64,000 bases of DNA from Hermetia illucens (lineage: Eukaryota; Arthropoda; Insecta; Diptera; Stratiomyidae), in contig NC_051850.1 in the NCBI RefSeq assembly GCF_905115235.1, forward strand, positions 25,607,010 through 25,671,009. The letters are read 5' to 3'. Of the stretch, positions 35,975 through 47,159 are shown piece after piece. The notes under the pieces were generated by a model. It searched no databases, had not been told where the DNA came from, and was given only the letters and a program-made list of their open reading frames with translations. The number at the start of each line of letters is the position of its first letter. Position 1 is the first letter of the stretch. A program made the translations under genes and the position numbers.

Positions 35975-36949
35975 TATATCCAGACGTACAGTCGCTCATT
36001 TTTTCGCTTAGACAAACAGGTTGGGATACATTTGATTTTTTTAATAAATAAAAAGGATCTAATAAATTCAAGTTTATTTTCTTTGTTGAGATTTTATATC
36101 AAATGGTTCGAAATTGTTACACTTTTTTCCTTTACCTGGATTTACTTCACTCCTGCTGACGTACTTTTTCCATGGGGGATACAAATTTGCATCAAAATGT
36201 TATTTATGTCCCATTTAACGTCGTCACACGATAGTTTCGCTTTAGAATATTTTCAAAATTAGAATAAAATTCTGCAACTATTTGCCATAATCGTGCAGAT
36301 AAATTCATCACCATTATTTTGCATTAATTTGTAGAAATACAAGTTTGGTTAATAAAAGCGAAAGTAACGAAACAAGATTACCTCATTAAGGAGTTTTCTA
36401 GTTCATTGGAGAACGTTTATCAAACCCCCATTATAAAACGAAAAATATTTGCAATTGACTGATTATTGACCTTTTATGACTTGTTTAACAGAAGATTTTA
36501 TATTAGTGATTTGTTCAGCATCGCGTGGACCAGACTAAAGTCCAAATCACATCCGGCTGTTTGTCAAAGTGACAAGCAGGGGTAATTTAGGTTCATGACT
36601 GGCACCAATTTTTCAATAATTATGAAACTTACTTACTCAATATAAAGTGTAACGCCTCCATCCAATCAACATGACTACGAATATCTGTTCCATCAAGCCA
36701 GAGTACAGAAGAATTGATGAAGGATTAAAGCTTCCAGTAACAGTGATGGTTACCTTTTCAACGATTAGCTAACTTGGCGAGGCAGCCCAGTAACGAAAAT
36801 ATTCTAGGGAAGCAGAGGGGAGACCTCACGTTAAGCGGTAATCAAAACAGCAAGCCAAGGTGTAGTTACCGTGCTGAGGGCTGAATGGTCACATAGATTA
36901 CGATGTAACCGGGAATGGTAAACTAAGAATACCAGACGACCGCCAGTTT
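35975..36949. other. Upstream flank of gene 5, unassigned
   Basis: AT-rich, nothing recognised. 36660-36949 may be decayed 5' sequence of the LOA-like element that follows. Confidence 0.35.
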
Positions 36950-39520
36950 TAACTAGCCCTGACTGGACAAAAAGGGGCTCTGTTGAGATTGATTTACTTT
37001 CCCTGGTAAAAAAAGACCATGGCAGCCAATTATGACAAGCTTTAAAACAACAAACACAAAACATAACAAAAGTAAAAATTTAATTTCGATAATAAGGATC
37101 CAACCCTGAGTGACAGAGGCAAACCTGAGCTCGTCGATGGAGAACCTCTAGGCTCAGATTCTTCATCTATATACGTGGTAACTAATACTCATTCCTTAAA
37201 AGACGAGCCAAAAGATTCCCTTCCATCAACACTGCTTACCCCTGACTCCATTCGACACCACCTCCTGAGGCTAAAGTCTTGAAAACAGCCTAAGGGCAAA
37301 TCACCTTCTGGCAAAACAATGCCTACGGGCAAACCACTTTCAAACAAATTGCAACCCCCGGGTTCTGCGAATGTTGAGGGAAAGGAATTGTCTTTCACAT
37401 CTGTAGTTAGGGGCAATAAATACACCAGCGGTCTTCTGACGTACCCAATTCTTTAGCTAAATTGGCTGCAGCTAAGGTTATCGAAACCAATAAATGGGCT
37501 TTGTAAGACGATACCAATCCATTCGTTTATGATACTGAGCAGTGCAAACAGTTTAGAAGGAAATTCCTCCTTGCTATGAGGGACTGCATCTTCGCATGAC
37601 ATAAAGCTTCGCTTTTGTCGGTTGGTGTATACCGCAAAATGTTACGGCTAGACTTAACCGACGAAAATACTAATGAATGGTTTGTACAGTGCTGCTCTTC
37701 CATCAAAGATATGTGGGAGGTGCGCAACTGAACTTACCGAGGGTCTCTGAGTTGTCATGAATTAAAAAGTGCTCTCTCCGTCTTCCAGAATAAATAAATT
37801 TGCGGCATTGTAAAGTGGTATTGCACTTATCAGTCGTCAAATAAATAGCTTCTAGGCAGAAGGGATATTCTTTAGCGCTCTGCCTACTTCCCCTACGACG
37901 TAGACAAAGTTTCCGATGGAATATTGATCAGCGCTTACCAAGATGCCAAAATTAAAGGCATGGGGATAATAGCAGCATGTAATATTAACGCCCGCCATAT
38001 ATACTGGAGAAATTCCAACATTACCGCGCGAGTATCGAGACGACTAGAGTATCTGGTAGAAACCGAACTGCGATCCTCAATTTGGGCAGTGAACTGATTT
38101 CCTTCAACGTGGTCAGACGAGAGATCATCGATATCAAGGTTGTATCTTCCATCATTAGCGCTCTTATGGGAGAGTGGAGAGTATCAAGCGATATCACGCT
38201 CTTCGATCATAGGTGCATTACTTTCGTTATCGGCAGTGATCTATTTGGAAATCCACGCAAGATAGATTGAACACCGTACAAAGTAGAACTGATGCCCCTG
38301 ATTTGATGCAGGTACTCATTCACAGCTGATTCGTCTGGTATCGGACATCCAGTCACGATAACAAATCCCTCTGTCACCAGTGAGATTTGAACCGCGACCA
38401 TCCACCACAACAGCCCAGCTGCTCTAACCACTTGAGCCATCTAGTAATAGAAGGAATGGATGACATAGGTCTACATATTCTGGATATATACCGTGTTTTC
38501 CTGATGATGATGATATTTATTCCCAAACCAGGGAAACCAGGACTACCTTCCTTCTACTAAAAGGACTGGAAAGGCAGGATGTCTTAGGGGTTGCCCACAA
38601 AGAGGGGTTCTCTCTTCTGTTATAGGCTCTGGTAATGGACACCTTGCCATGGCTCCTGGTAGACACAAAGGCCTTCGCACAAGCTAACAATCAAGTCGTA
38701 ATATTTATCGGCAAATTTGTGGACAAGTGTGTGACCGCTTGAATGCAATTTTGCATGTAATCCATAGTTGGTTCCTCTGACTACTGAACTAGTGATGTTC
38801 ACTAGAAACGCCAGGTTTGGCTACACGCTAATGTGGAAGAACCAAATTCAGGAGCAATAATAGAAATCCTGCAGATTTCTCTGATGGTGTAAGACTGCGA
38901 TAGGTAAGACCGCGGAACTTTCACTAAAATGGCCTAAGTATCACTGGAGCAATGACTACAACTGCGACCGCGGCACCTGAAGGTGGCCTAAATCTATCTA
39001 TTTCATTGGCAACAGAAGAATATTTGCGACAAAAATGCCAGGCCAAATCATTTGAATCTATTCGTCAGTGGCAGTCAAGCAGCATTACTAGCACTAAATA
39101 GCAACTTCAGCAAATTCAGGTACTGCTGAAACTTGACCGACTGAACGAAATATGCCTGATGTATGTACCAATGCACCCGAATATCGCTGGTAATGAGGAA
39201 ACAAACAGACTGGCTCGCCGAGGGTCTGGATCCACAGTGGTGAGGCCAGAACCGGTTTTTGGTATCCAGCCATCCATTGTCAAGTATACTCTGAAAGGTG
39301 AATCTGCAGGGATTTACATAGGTGTCTGAAAACATGTGAATCCTGAACCGCTAGAGCAACATTTATGTTGCCGCTCAAGAAGTGGGACATGAGAACCCAA
39401 GTACGGTTTTTAATGGGACACTGGTATTCAAACTACCACATTGGAAAGAGTTGGAATGGAGATCTTTGATATATGTAGCCAATGTGAGGAGGAGGAAGAG
39501 GCGGCGATGAACTTCATATG
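36950..39520 (+). mobile_element. LOA-like LINE, long decayed copy with ORF1 to RNase H (LOA-b)
   Basis: ORF1-like pieces are LPPGSANVEGK-type sequence (37340) and LSVGVYRKMLRLDLTDENTN (37618-37680). The endonuclease pieces are ACNINARHIYWRNSNI (37977-38020), VGSELISFNVVRREIIDI (38080-38130) and SDITLFDHRCITF (38190-38230). After a SINE insertion come RT pieces VIEGMDDIGLHI (38445) and FIPKPGKPG (38517). RNase H remnants are VPMHPNIAGNEETNRLAR (39165-39220) and TVVRPEPVFGIQPSIVK (39236-39290). Very many breaks. It belongs with LOA-a and LOA-c. Confidence 0.75.
38290..38446 (-). mobile_element. tRNA-derived SINE fragment in LOA-b (copy 3)
   Basis: An antisense partial SINE covering the tRNA-like head and the first ~100 bp of the body (plus strand CAGGTACTCATTCACAGCTG through GATTTGAACCGCGACC). 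The 3' body and ATT tail are missing. It separates LOA endonuclease from RT sequence. Confidence 0.8.
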
Positions 39521-39529
39521 CAGCTTTGT

Positions 39530-40560
39530 CAGCGCAAGGAATAATGGGCACCACGTCAGCAAAAATCAGGCTTGAGCCGTCAGAGTTTCTTATAACAAAG
39601 TCCGTGACGAACTTGTCAAGAGGTGTAAAACGCCGCCAAATAAAACGACGGCAAAGAGAGCAACTCAAACATCCCCGACTACGATGCTTCACAGAAGGGA
39701 TTTTGTCGTCATTCGCCTTTGGAAAGTCGCATCACAGTCAAGATAGGAAACACAAAAGCATATCAGAGAACCCGTTAACGATCCAGTCTTACATCAACAA
39801 CATAAAGAAGAAGGATCGCCCAACAAATCATTGGTCAATGCTACGGCAAGAGAATTCAACAGCCAAAGGGATGCGGCCCAATTTTGGCTCTGATTAAAGC
39901 AAGGGAGGAGCAAAGCGAAGTAGAGAGATAAATTACAAAACGAAAACGCCAAGAAGCCCCGACAATAATAAAAATACGGTGATATTCTATGTAGGGTGAA
40001 GGCAGATCCCACCCCGAAGGAACATAGTGACAATATTATGCAAATTAGGCGAACACAAAAAGCAGAATTGTTGTTCGAAAAAGAAGTCCATGGCGACCTA
40101 CAAAAGAACATCTAGACTTTAGCAGGCGAACAAGAGGGTCCGGGTAAGTCGAGCGGTTATGATAGAATGCAAAGATCTTGACGAAATCACCACCAAGGAG
40201 GAAATTATTGCAGCCCTAAAAGATCAAGTGGAACTGGGGGACGTCTAGGAAACGGATTCTAAAACCTACGGATAGCGTATGACGGGATGCAAGCAGCGAT
40301 GCTAACTATCATATATCTGTGGCATCTACGAAAGCACTGTCTGAGGATAAAGTCCGTATCAGATGGCTCGTGTGCCGGCTACATGACCAAAATCCATTAA
40401 AAAGTGCTTTAGATGCCTTGCGGACATAAGGATGTTACCAGCACTACGGACAGATCCAAACTGTGTCAAACATGTGGGGTGGTTGGCGGAAATCATTTAG
40501 CGAACACGAACTAGGGGGGTCCAGCCTACAGGATTGCTTTAAGTACCCTTGATAAGTGAG
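39530..40560 (+). mobile_element. R1-clade ORF1 remnant (R1-b)
   Basis: In pieces, it has the R1-type ORF1 pattern: KADPTPKEH-like and RIRRTQKAELLFE-like segments (39990-40080), KVRIRWLVCRLHDQ (40350-40390) and a decayed cysteine-rich tail with CQTCG-type spacing (40400-40500). No ORF2 follows; LOA-like RNase H sequence begins at about 40610. Confidence 0.6.
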
Positions 40561-40609
40561 AGTTCAGCTGAATTTAAATCACTGCTAAGCCACTCAAGAT
40601 CTGCTATTA

Positions 40610-41090
40610 CAGAAAATGCATCAAAAGGAAATCGAAGTTACTATTGTCTGTGAACAAACCAAAAGCCTCCATCAAGGCGTTTGGGAAACGCATATATGTG
40701 GAAACGCCATCGTGGGGGTTTGCAGTAATGGAGCTTTGCAGTCATTCCTCTTATTGGCAGTAGAAGAATGTTTGCGACAAAAACAATGGGGTTGGATCAT
40801 TGAAATCTTTTCAAATAGTCAGTTGATATGAAATTGCCAACTGGCGCGATCTTCAAATATTGCTGGCAGAGAAGACCTTTTATATGCAGTTGCCCAGCCT
40901 GTTTTGACTTTAGACGAAGATACTTCGCAAAGGTTGCCTTGAATGAACAAACCTCTTTGTAAAACGTTTTTAAATTCGCAAAAGCCTGCGAAAGCCGCTG
41001 AGGGGGCGATACAACGACTCAAATAAAAGGCCCGAACGTTTACAGTTGCCATTAATGGGGTCAGGTTTACATGTCCTGCCAACTGCAACA
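40610..41090 (+). mobile_element. LOA-like 3' remnant (LOA-d)
   Basis: LAVEECLRQKQWG (40752-40790) corresponds to LAAEECLQQKW of the LOA-a RNase H domain. A short C-terminal tail resembling LOA-a 5860-5940 follows. Much of RNase H is missing. Confidence 0.6.
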
Positions 41091-41339
41091 ATTGATCCCG
41101 GTACTGCCACCACCACGAATTTTAATAATTATTACTTTTCAAAAACACGCGAAGCGATTCTTATTTCCTCCTTAAGTAAGTATCTGTCAGGGCTGAAGAT
41201 TCTAGCATTTCCAAATATGTTCTACAATACGACGTCCTGTGAGTCAGCGATTAAGAATACACCCAAAACCTTCCCTGTTTGCCGTAATAGATGACTAAAA
41301 GGGTAGAAATTAATAGCCCAGCAACCCACAAATTTTGAA

Positions 41340-43310
41340 ACTCTGCTGCTACTGGAACATCAGCAATGCCTGACTGCGGCAGGACTGACCTCACTGCAAC
41401 AATCTCTGGATATCGAAAGCGAACTAGGATTGGATTCTGGAATACGCGCACGCTCCTCGACAACAGTAGCGACGATTCTCAAAAAACTTCCTCTTACGGA
41501 CATGTGCTTTTGTACTCTGCAGTGCCAAGTGATACCAGACGCGAATCCAGTATCGGGTTGCTTCTAACGGCTACTTCAAGGCGAACTCTCTTGACCCGGG
41601 AGACGATTTCTGAAAGACTACTCACTGCAAGATTTTGGTACAGGTTAAGGAGCATCACTATTGTACAATGCTACGCTACAACGAAGATTTCCGATGTAGG
41701 GAAGAAGGATGCTTTTCCCGAGCAATTAAACGCGGTTCAGGGGAGGCTTTCTAACACATTGATTGACATTGATCGTGATGGGTGATCTGAATGGCAAGGT
41801 GGGATCTAACAGCAGCTTTCTCGAGCATGTGATGGGGAAATACGATCTTGGCGACTGTAACGGAAATGGTGGGAGGTTCACTGATTTCTGCAACTTCCAA
41901 CGCCTCGTCATTGATGGCACATTGTTCGGGCACAGAGCTTGCCGTAAGATCAGTTGGATTTCAACGCTCGATACTGGGAGAGCTATTTTGCTGATCGAGC
42001 AGCAGATCTACTAGTTAAGGTTCCTGAGAATATTAATGAGCATTGAGCTGTTGAGCTGCCATCAAAAATTCTCGGTAAGATTCCAGAAACGAGCACCCGT
42101 TTTGAATGTGACAATTGGAGGGGTATATACGTGCTCCCCGCCGTCGAAAAGATAATAGCTAAAATAATCCTGCAAGGCTTGAAAGAACATCTTGAAAGCT
42201 TGGTCGACAGAGAGTAGGCTGGTTTCTGCTCCAGATCTTCTTACATCAATCACATCAACACCCCAACCATTTTGGAATAGTGTGTGGAATTTAGACCTTC
42301 ACTGCGTTTGCTCTTCATCGATTTCGACAAAGCTTTTGATAGCATGAACAGCGAGTATATCTGAACTGCTCTACGTAGGAGAGGTATTCCGAAGAAACTA
42401 AAAACTATGATCAGAGCAACGTATTATGGCACAAAATGTTACGTGCTGTACCGCGGTAAAATCTCGGAGCATTTTAAGGTTCCAAGTCGGAGTCCGCCAG
42501 GGTTGCATCCTCCCAGCGATATTATTTCTTCTTATTATCGATGACGATCTTTATGCTGCCCTGTCCGGAGGACTTGGAGGAATTCAATGCACCATGACAT
42601 CTTTTTTCAAACACCTCGACTATGCTGGTGACATCTGTTTGCTCTTTCACCGGGTCATGGATCTTGAACAAATGGCTCTGGATTTTGAAAAGAGAGATAA
42701 GTCGAATTGGCTGAAGATAGACACTAAAAAAACCAAGGTTCTCAGTCTAGCGGATCATCGCACTTTCTCTATTTCACTAATGGACAAAGCATCAAAAGCT
42801 TCTATCAATTTGTATATCTAGGAAGCGTGGTTTCTACCGACGGCGGCAAAAAACTAGATGTTGCCCGACGCATTAACTCGTTGCCCGCTCTAAAATCTGA
42901 AAATGCTGTTATCTCAACACTAAAATCAAGTTGAGGTTGTTTTGTGCTAGTGTTTTTTCTGTGTCATTATATGGGAGGACCACAGGGAAAATGAACTCCA
43001 CTGTTACTCAAAAGCTCCAAGCTGTCGTCAATACCTATCTGCGTCGTATCATCGGGGTACGCTGCGAGTCGGCGCACAGGCTTCGCACTCGTATGTGATG
43101 TGATAGGAAGACGGAAGTGGCAATGGATAGGCCACACATTAAGGAGGGGCAACGATTGCATTGCGGGCTACAACATCCAGGGGAACCCACTCCCCAAAGC
43201 AGCACTTGGTGCAGAACAGTAGAGGAGTAATGTAAGGGTCTCAGAAAGTGCTGGTGGGAGCTGAAACGCATTTCAGGCAATCGCGAGCGATGACGTGTAG
43301 GTGTAGTTGA
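41340..43310 (+). mobile_element. APE-type LINE family C, decayed
   Basis: Endonuclease: RTRIGFWNTRTLLD (41424-41465), then MGDLNGKVGSNSSFLEHVMG (41778-41840) with the catalytic GDLN block, and GGRFTDFCNFQRLVIDGTLF (41870-41930). RT: VLPAVEKIIAKIIL-type (42130), LLFIDFDKAFDSMNSEYI (42310-42360), RRGIPKKLKTMIRATY (42380-42425), VGVRQGCILPAILFLLIIDDD (42486-42548) and an active site block with YAGD (42621-42632), where the first Asp of YADD is Gly. The FVYLGSV-type and LYG.. thumb pieces and RRKWQWIGHTLRR (43100-43140) follow. Clade probably RTE-like; several shifts and an internal loss between 42010 and 42060. Confidence 0.82.
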
Positions 43311-44189
43311 CGCGTTATTTCAAGGGGGACAGGCAACCATATATATTCTATAATAATATCCTGCTGTGTATTGGAAAAGACTGTGTTTCAAGACCAAATA
43401 AATTGAATAAAATCTCACTTAAGGAGCTTTTAAAAATGGTAGAGGATCCTCGTGGTTATTCCCTTTCATGATTTGAATCCAGTAAAGGATAATGTAAATT
43501 CAACCAGGCCAACTGACAGTTACTTGAAATAATTTGGAATGTCAGATGCTCGCCGCTTCAGGTGTAGAGATTTTGTGTCCATTTAATGAGAGAAACTTGT
43601 TTTTGCGCTCCTCCATAGTTAAGGTTGCAAAATATTCAAAATATTTTACCTATTACCGTATGCTACTACGCATATACATATGTACGCACCCATATTGATC
43701 TAACGGATCTCCACAAATTTTACTTCACCCCATGCTTAAAATTATTATTGTAGACTACCCGCTTATAATATTATTGTAGACTACCCGCAAGCTTTGTGCT
43801 AATAAACACATGTCTGTCTCCAGTAATTAATACTGATATTCAAACAACCAAAAAAAGCTCAGAAAGCAAAACTAAAATGTCCGCCCCCTCCCCTCCCAGA
43901 TCACTTTATGTGATTATGACGTCATACACCACTTAGAGAGCAATATATTTACCAGAAATGCGAAAATTTGGCCTTCTATAACTTTGTTAATAATAGTTAG
44001 ATCGAGTTCAAACTTTCCAAAATTCTGTCTTATATTGTCGCCTATACTGCACTTCCAGGGTGACTTTAAGGGGGGTTTTGGGTAAATCTCTAGAATATGA
44101 TAACATACTATTATTAACTTTTTTTGTGCAGATAACGAAACGGAGTGTATTTTGAGGCCCAGATTTCATATAGATATATCACGGTGAAT
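43311..44189. other. Unassigned stretch with a 26-bp tandem duplication
   Basis: TTATTGTAGACTACCCGC occurs at 43745-43762 and again at 43771-43788, a 26-bp period repeated twice. The remainder is unassigned. 43860-44190 may be part of the mobile sequence ending as repeat Z. Confidence 0.5.
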
Positions 44190-44480
44190 TTTGACAACGA
44201 GACCTTTTTCATGCTTTGGGGTATACATATTGAGCCCTCGCTCCCCTATATTTCACCGCATATATGAGGAGCTACTCTTTACTTCCAACGGAAAGTGGTA
44301 CCGCTCGTTGCATATAAAGGGAAGCATTGACCACATGTTCTCATCAAATTCCGTGGCAATTGGTACAGCAACTTCCGAGCAAATCAGGAGGTGTGATAGA
44401 CAGACAGACGGACAGGTAGATATTGAATCGATTTTAATCAGGTTTTGTTTCATACAAAACCTTAAAATACCATGTTTACC
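44190..44480 (-). repeat. Interspersed repeat Z, copy 2
   Basis: Reverse-complement counterpart of 22840-23060. On the minus strand it starts GGTATTTTAAGGTTTTGTAT and has a GGTTTTGT..ACAAAACC hairpin and a CTGTCCGTCTGTCTGTC stretch. Likely a non-autonomous DNA transposon end; the other end was not found. Confidence 0.45.
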
Positions 44481-44611
44481 TCCTCCTTCCATAGTAGCAA
44501 TATGAAAGAACAATTTTATTTCAATAGTGATCCAATTGTATATTTTAAATAAAAGTATATATGTATATAATAAGTTTTGTATGTTACATTCCGGTTAATC
44601 AGAAATCCAGT

Positions 44612-44908
44612 TTAAGCAGCTTTCTTCTTCCAAATATCATATCCCCATCCGGGAGCAGCATATCCAAGGTAACCCTGACCATAAACTGGAGCACTGTAGG
44701 CGCTAACGACTGGAGCATGGTAGGCAGAGACCGCTGGAGCGATTCCATGTCCCCAGCCAGAATAACCCCAGTTAGCATATGGGGTTACAAGGACCGCGGA
44801 AGCGGCACCGATGAAGGCGAGAGCCAAGAGGATGAATTTCTGAAATTAAATTCGATTGAACGAATTATGAAAGGAATTAAAAAGGATCGAAATTAAGTAA
44901 CAAACCAT
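44612..44908 (-). CDS. Small APVVSAY-rich secreted cuticular-type protein (gene 6)
   Basis: Exon 1 is ATG only (44908-44906), donor GTTTGT. Exon 2 is 44839-44612 after CAG; the intron is 66 nt. The product is 76 residues: signal peptide MKFILLALAFIGAASA, then VLVTPYANWGYSGWGHG, IAPAVSAYHAPVVSAYSAPV, YGQGYLGYAAPGWGYD and IWKKKAA. A possible AATAAA lies about 92 nt past the stop (44520-44515). It is back to back with gene 7, whose protein differs at only four residues. The two start codons are 769 bp apart. Cuticle role inferred. Confidence 0.9.
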
Positions 44909-44943
44909 TTTGGTTTTGGTGAATACTTTCTGGACAAACGAAT

Positions 44944-44983
44944 CCTGAATGATGCTAGCTACAGATGTCGTGCGTATTTATAC
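44944..44983 (-). promoter_or_regulatory. Core promoter of gene 6
   Basis: GTATAAATA (44983-44975, minus) lies 32 nt before TCATTC in ATCATTCAGG (44953-44944). Confidence 0.8.
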
Positions 44984-45595
44984 AATTTTCAACAGTCCTG
45001 GACTAAACTCATAAGAAACTGAATCAAACAAGTTATGAACAAGTGCCCCCATTTCTGGTGTTTAATCATTTTCATTAGCATAAAATTTGGGACAAGTAAT
45101 AAAAGTATTGAGAAGCAAACAAGATATTGTTTATGTTATTGTTATCTACATCCGTAATTCGGGTTGACAAAATGGAAAAAATACAAAAACGCATCATCGA
45201 GTACCATTCCGTAGCAGTCTGATTGTCTGCATTTATTTCCACATATTAGCGCTGAATATTCTCACTCTATTTCAAAAGCTACCCCTCAGGTGCAAAAAAG
45301 TTCATTAATATTTGACCTATTACTGTATCAGCATCCTAGAGTTATATAAGAGTACAAGGTGATCTGACTTTTTGTCAACAAAACCACTTAATCTGGACAT
45401 TCATCCACTTGCATTCTAAACGAGGATACTGGAAGAACCTGATAACCAAATTAGTCTGGCATCGTATTCCAGTTTAGCTTTGATTCGTTAGAAAAATGAT
45501 TTTGTCCCCAATTTCACGATATATAAATCACTAAAATGAATCATTTTATCTGAGAACTTGTACGGTTGTAAATAAATCCTCAATCCGATTAGAAA
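44984..45595. other. Intergenic region between divergent genes 6 and 7
   Basis: About 610 bp between the two TATA boxes. AT-rich, no element recognised. It must contain the upstream control of both genes if they share any. Confidence 0.5.
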
Positions 45596-45640
45596 TATAT
45601 AAATATCTGCGATCATTTTGAAAGTATGACAGTGTTCAGG
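45596..45640 (+). promoter_or_regulatory. Core promoter of gene 7 (degenerate initiator)
   Basis: A TATATAAAT box at 45596-45604 is followed by GTGTTCAGGATTCG (45632-45645), which aligns with TCATTCAGGATTCG of gene 6. The initiator core TCATTC seen in the seven sister genes is therefore GTGTTC here, and the TATA spacing is a few bases longer. Confidence 0.65.
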
Positions 45641-45676
45641 ATTCGTTCATCAGGAAGACTTCTTATAATTGCAAAA

Positions 45677-45973
45677 ATGGTTTGTTGGATTTGAAATTTT
45701 ACATTTTGAGACTTCGAATAAGGGCCGAATTTTCAATTATTCCAGAAATTCATTCTTTTGGCTCTCGCCTTCATTGGTGCCGCTTCCGCGGTCATTGTAA
45801 CCCCATACGCTAACTGGGGTTATTCTGGCTGGGGACATGGAATCGCTCCCGCTGTGTCTGCCTTCCATGCTCCAGTTGTTAGCAGCTACAGTGCCCCAGT
45901 TTATGGTCATGGTTATCTTGGATATGCTGCCCCTGGCTGGGGATATGATATTTGGAAGAAGAAGGCAGCTTGA
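45677..45973 (+). CDS. Small APVVS-rich secreted cuticular-type protein (gene 7)
   Basis: The only plus-strand member. Exon 1 is ATG (45677-45679), donor GTTTGT at 45680. Exon 2 is 45746-45973 after acceptor CCAG; the intron is 66 nt. The 76-residue product matches gene 6 except Ile for Leu after the signal peptide, Phe for Tyr (SAFHAP), Ser for Ala (VVSSYSAP) and His for Gln (YGHGYL). It has signal peptide MKFILLALAFIGAASA and tail IWKKKAA. The reading frame and splice sites are intact, so it is probably functional despite its weaker initiator. It arose by inverted duplication. Confidence 0.88.
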
Positions 45974-45989
45974 ACAGCACTATCAAAGA

Positions 45990-46137
45990 ATTAGATTAGA
46001 TAAAACTATAAGACATGGGCAATATACACTGATTTTTTAAAAAGATATGTAATTTGTATTTATTTGATGGGAAATAAGGATAGCTGGATATTAGTTTGGA
46101 AGGAAACTAATTATGTCACCTTCGTTCAATCTTTTAA
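45990..46137. other. 3' flank of gene 7
   Basis: AT-rich, with no clear canonical poly(A) signal. Confidence 0.3.
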
Positions 46138-46190
46138 CCAATAAGATTTGAACCGCAGCGCTCTAACTACTTGCACTATTCGGACGTTGG
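46138..46190 (-). mobile_element. tRNA-derived SINE head fragment (copy 5)
   Basis: About 50 bp antisense: AGATTTGAACCGC and a shortened head ending ACTATTCGGACG. Body and tail absent. Confidence 0.55.
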
Positions 46191-46229
46191 ATAGGTACAA
46201 GTTTACAGTGACGCCAAGGTAGATAGCCT

Positions 46230-46560
46230 GGTTCACGATGGAAATGAGAGAAGTATGGATTTTTAAGAACAGGGATCAAATGTCGGGAGCCATTTTCAGG
46301 GTCGTTGAGGGCTAGTTTCCACTTGAATATCAGTCAAATATGAATTTGAACGAGCTTCGTCGCGAACTAAATCCCTTGTCATGGCGTACCCGATTGTCGT
46401 CGGCTTATTGCAGAATTTTCATTGGACGGGCTCAGGGGTATCTGCTGTAAAAACTAAAAAAAGGATAGCAGAAGAGATGAAGCCTTGTAGAATTCCAACT
46501 GGATTGCTGTAAGAAGAGAAGAGCTGTCGCTGAGTCTTTACTTGGGATTGCCGCCCCTTT
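46230..46560 (-). mobile_element. Possible Jockey-like RT remnant
   Basis: Minus-strand sequence reads GILQGFISSAILFLVFTADT (about 46500-46435), which resembles the GVPQGSVLGP..LYxxYTxDIP block of Jockey-type reverse transcriptases. Nothing else of the element is secure. Confidence 0.35.
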
Positions 46561-47159
46561 AGAGAGCTAAGAATTAGGTTGCAAAGTTACGGGTGAAAGT
46601 AAAGGATATCAATTTTATAACTTATAGACCATCCCATATTTCCATATGGATTCAGAAGCTATCATTATGTCAAGGAAGCAGGCTGTATACCTTGCGATTA
46701 ATTCGGAGCAAGAAGTCGGTTTTCAGGACTAGGAGGGAACATGCCCTACACTAAGTGACCTGATCTGTTAGCGAACTGGAAATGCGGAATAGTATTATTT
46801 CTATCATAGTTCACTAATCTTCATGTTTGCTTTTCTACTACGATACCAGTCGATTTTTTCCTTCATTATTGTCAGATATGTTCTTGATCCTTTGTTGAAA
46901 GCCCAAGTTGCGATCTAGGAAGCCATTTTTACTAGATCTTTCCTTATCAGCGATTACAGCGTCTATCTTTAAAATGAGTACCGATTTGAGACATATCCCA
47001 CAACATTTTAGGAGATAATTTAAGCGATTCTGGAGGCAAAAGGAAATGAAATATGTAAGAAAGATAAAGTCGATTTCTTGAAACTGTTGAAACAGAAAGT
47101 TTCCTTCAAGGTTGAAATTGGTGGAATGCTTCAAGTAGAGTCCCCCTTTTATCTTCTTT
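46561..47159. other. Unassigned stretch
   Basis: No feature recognised. Confidence 0.35.
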
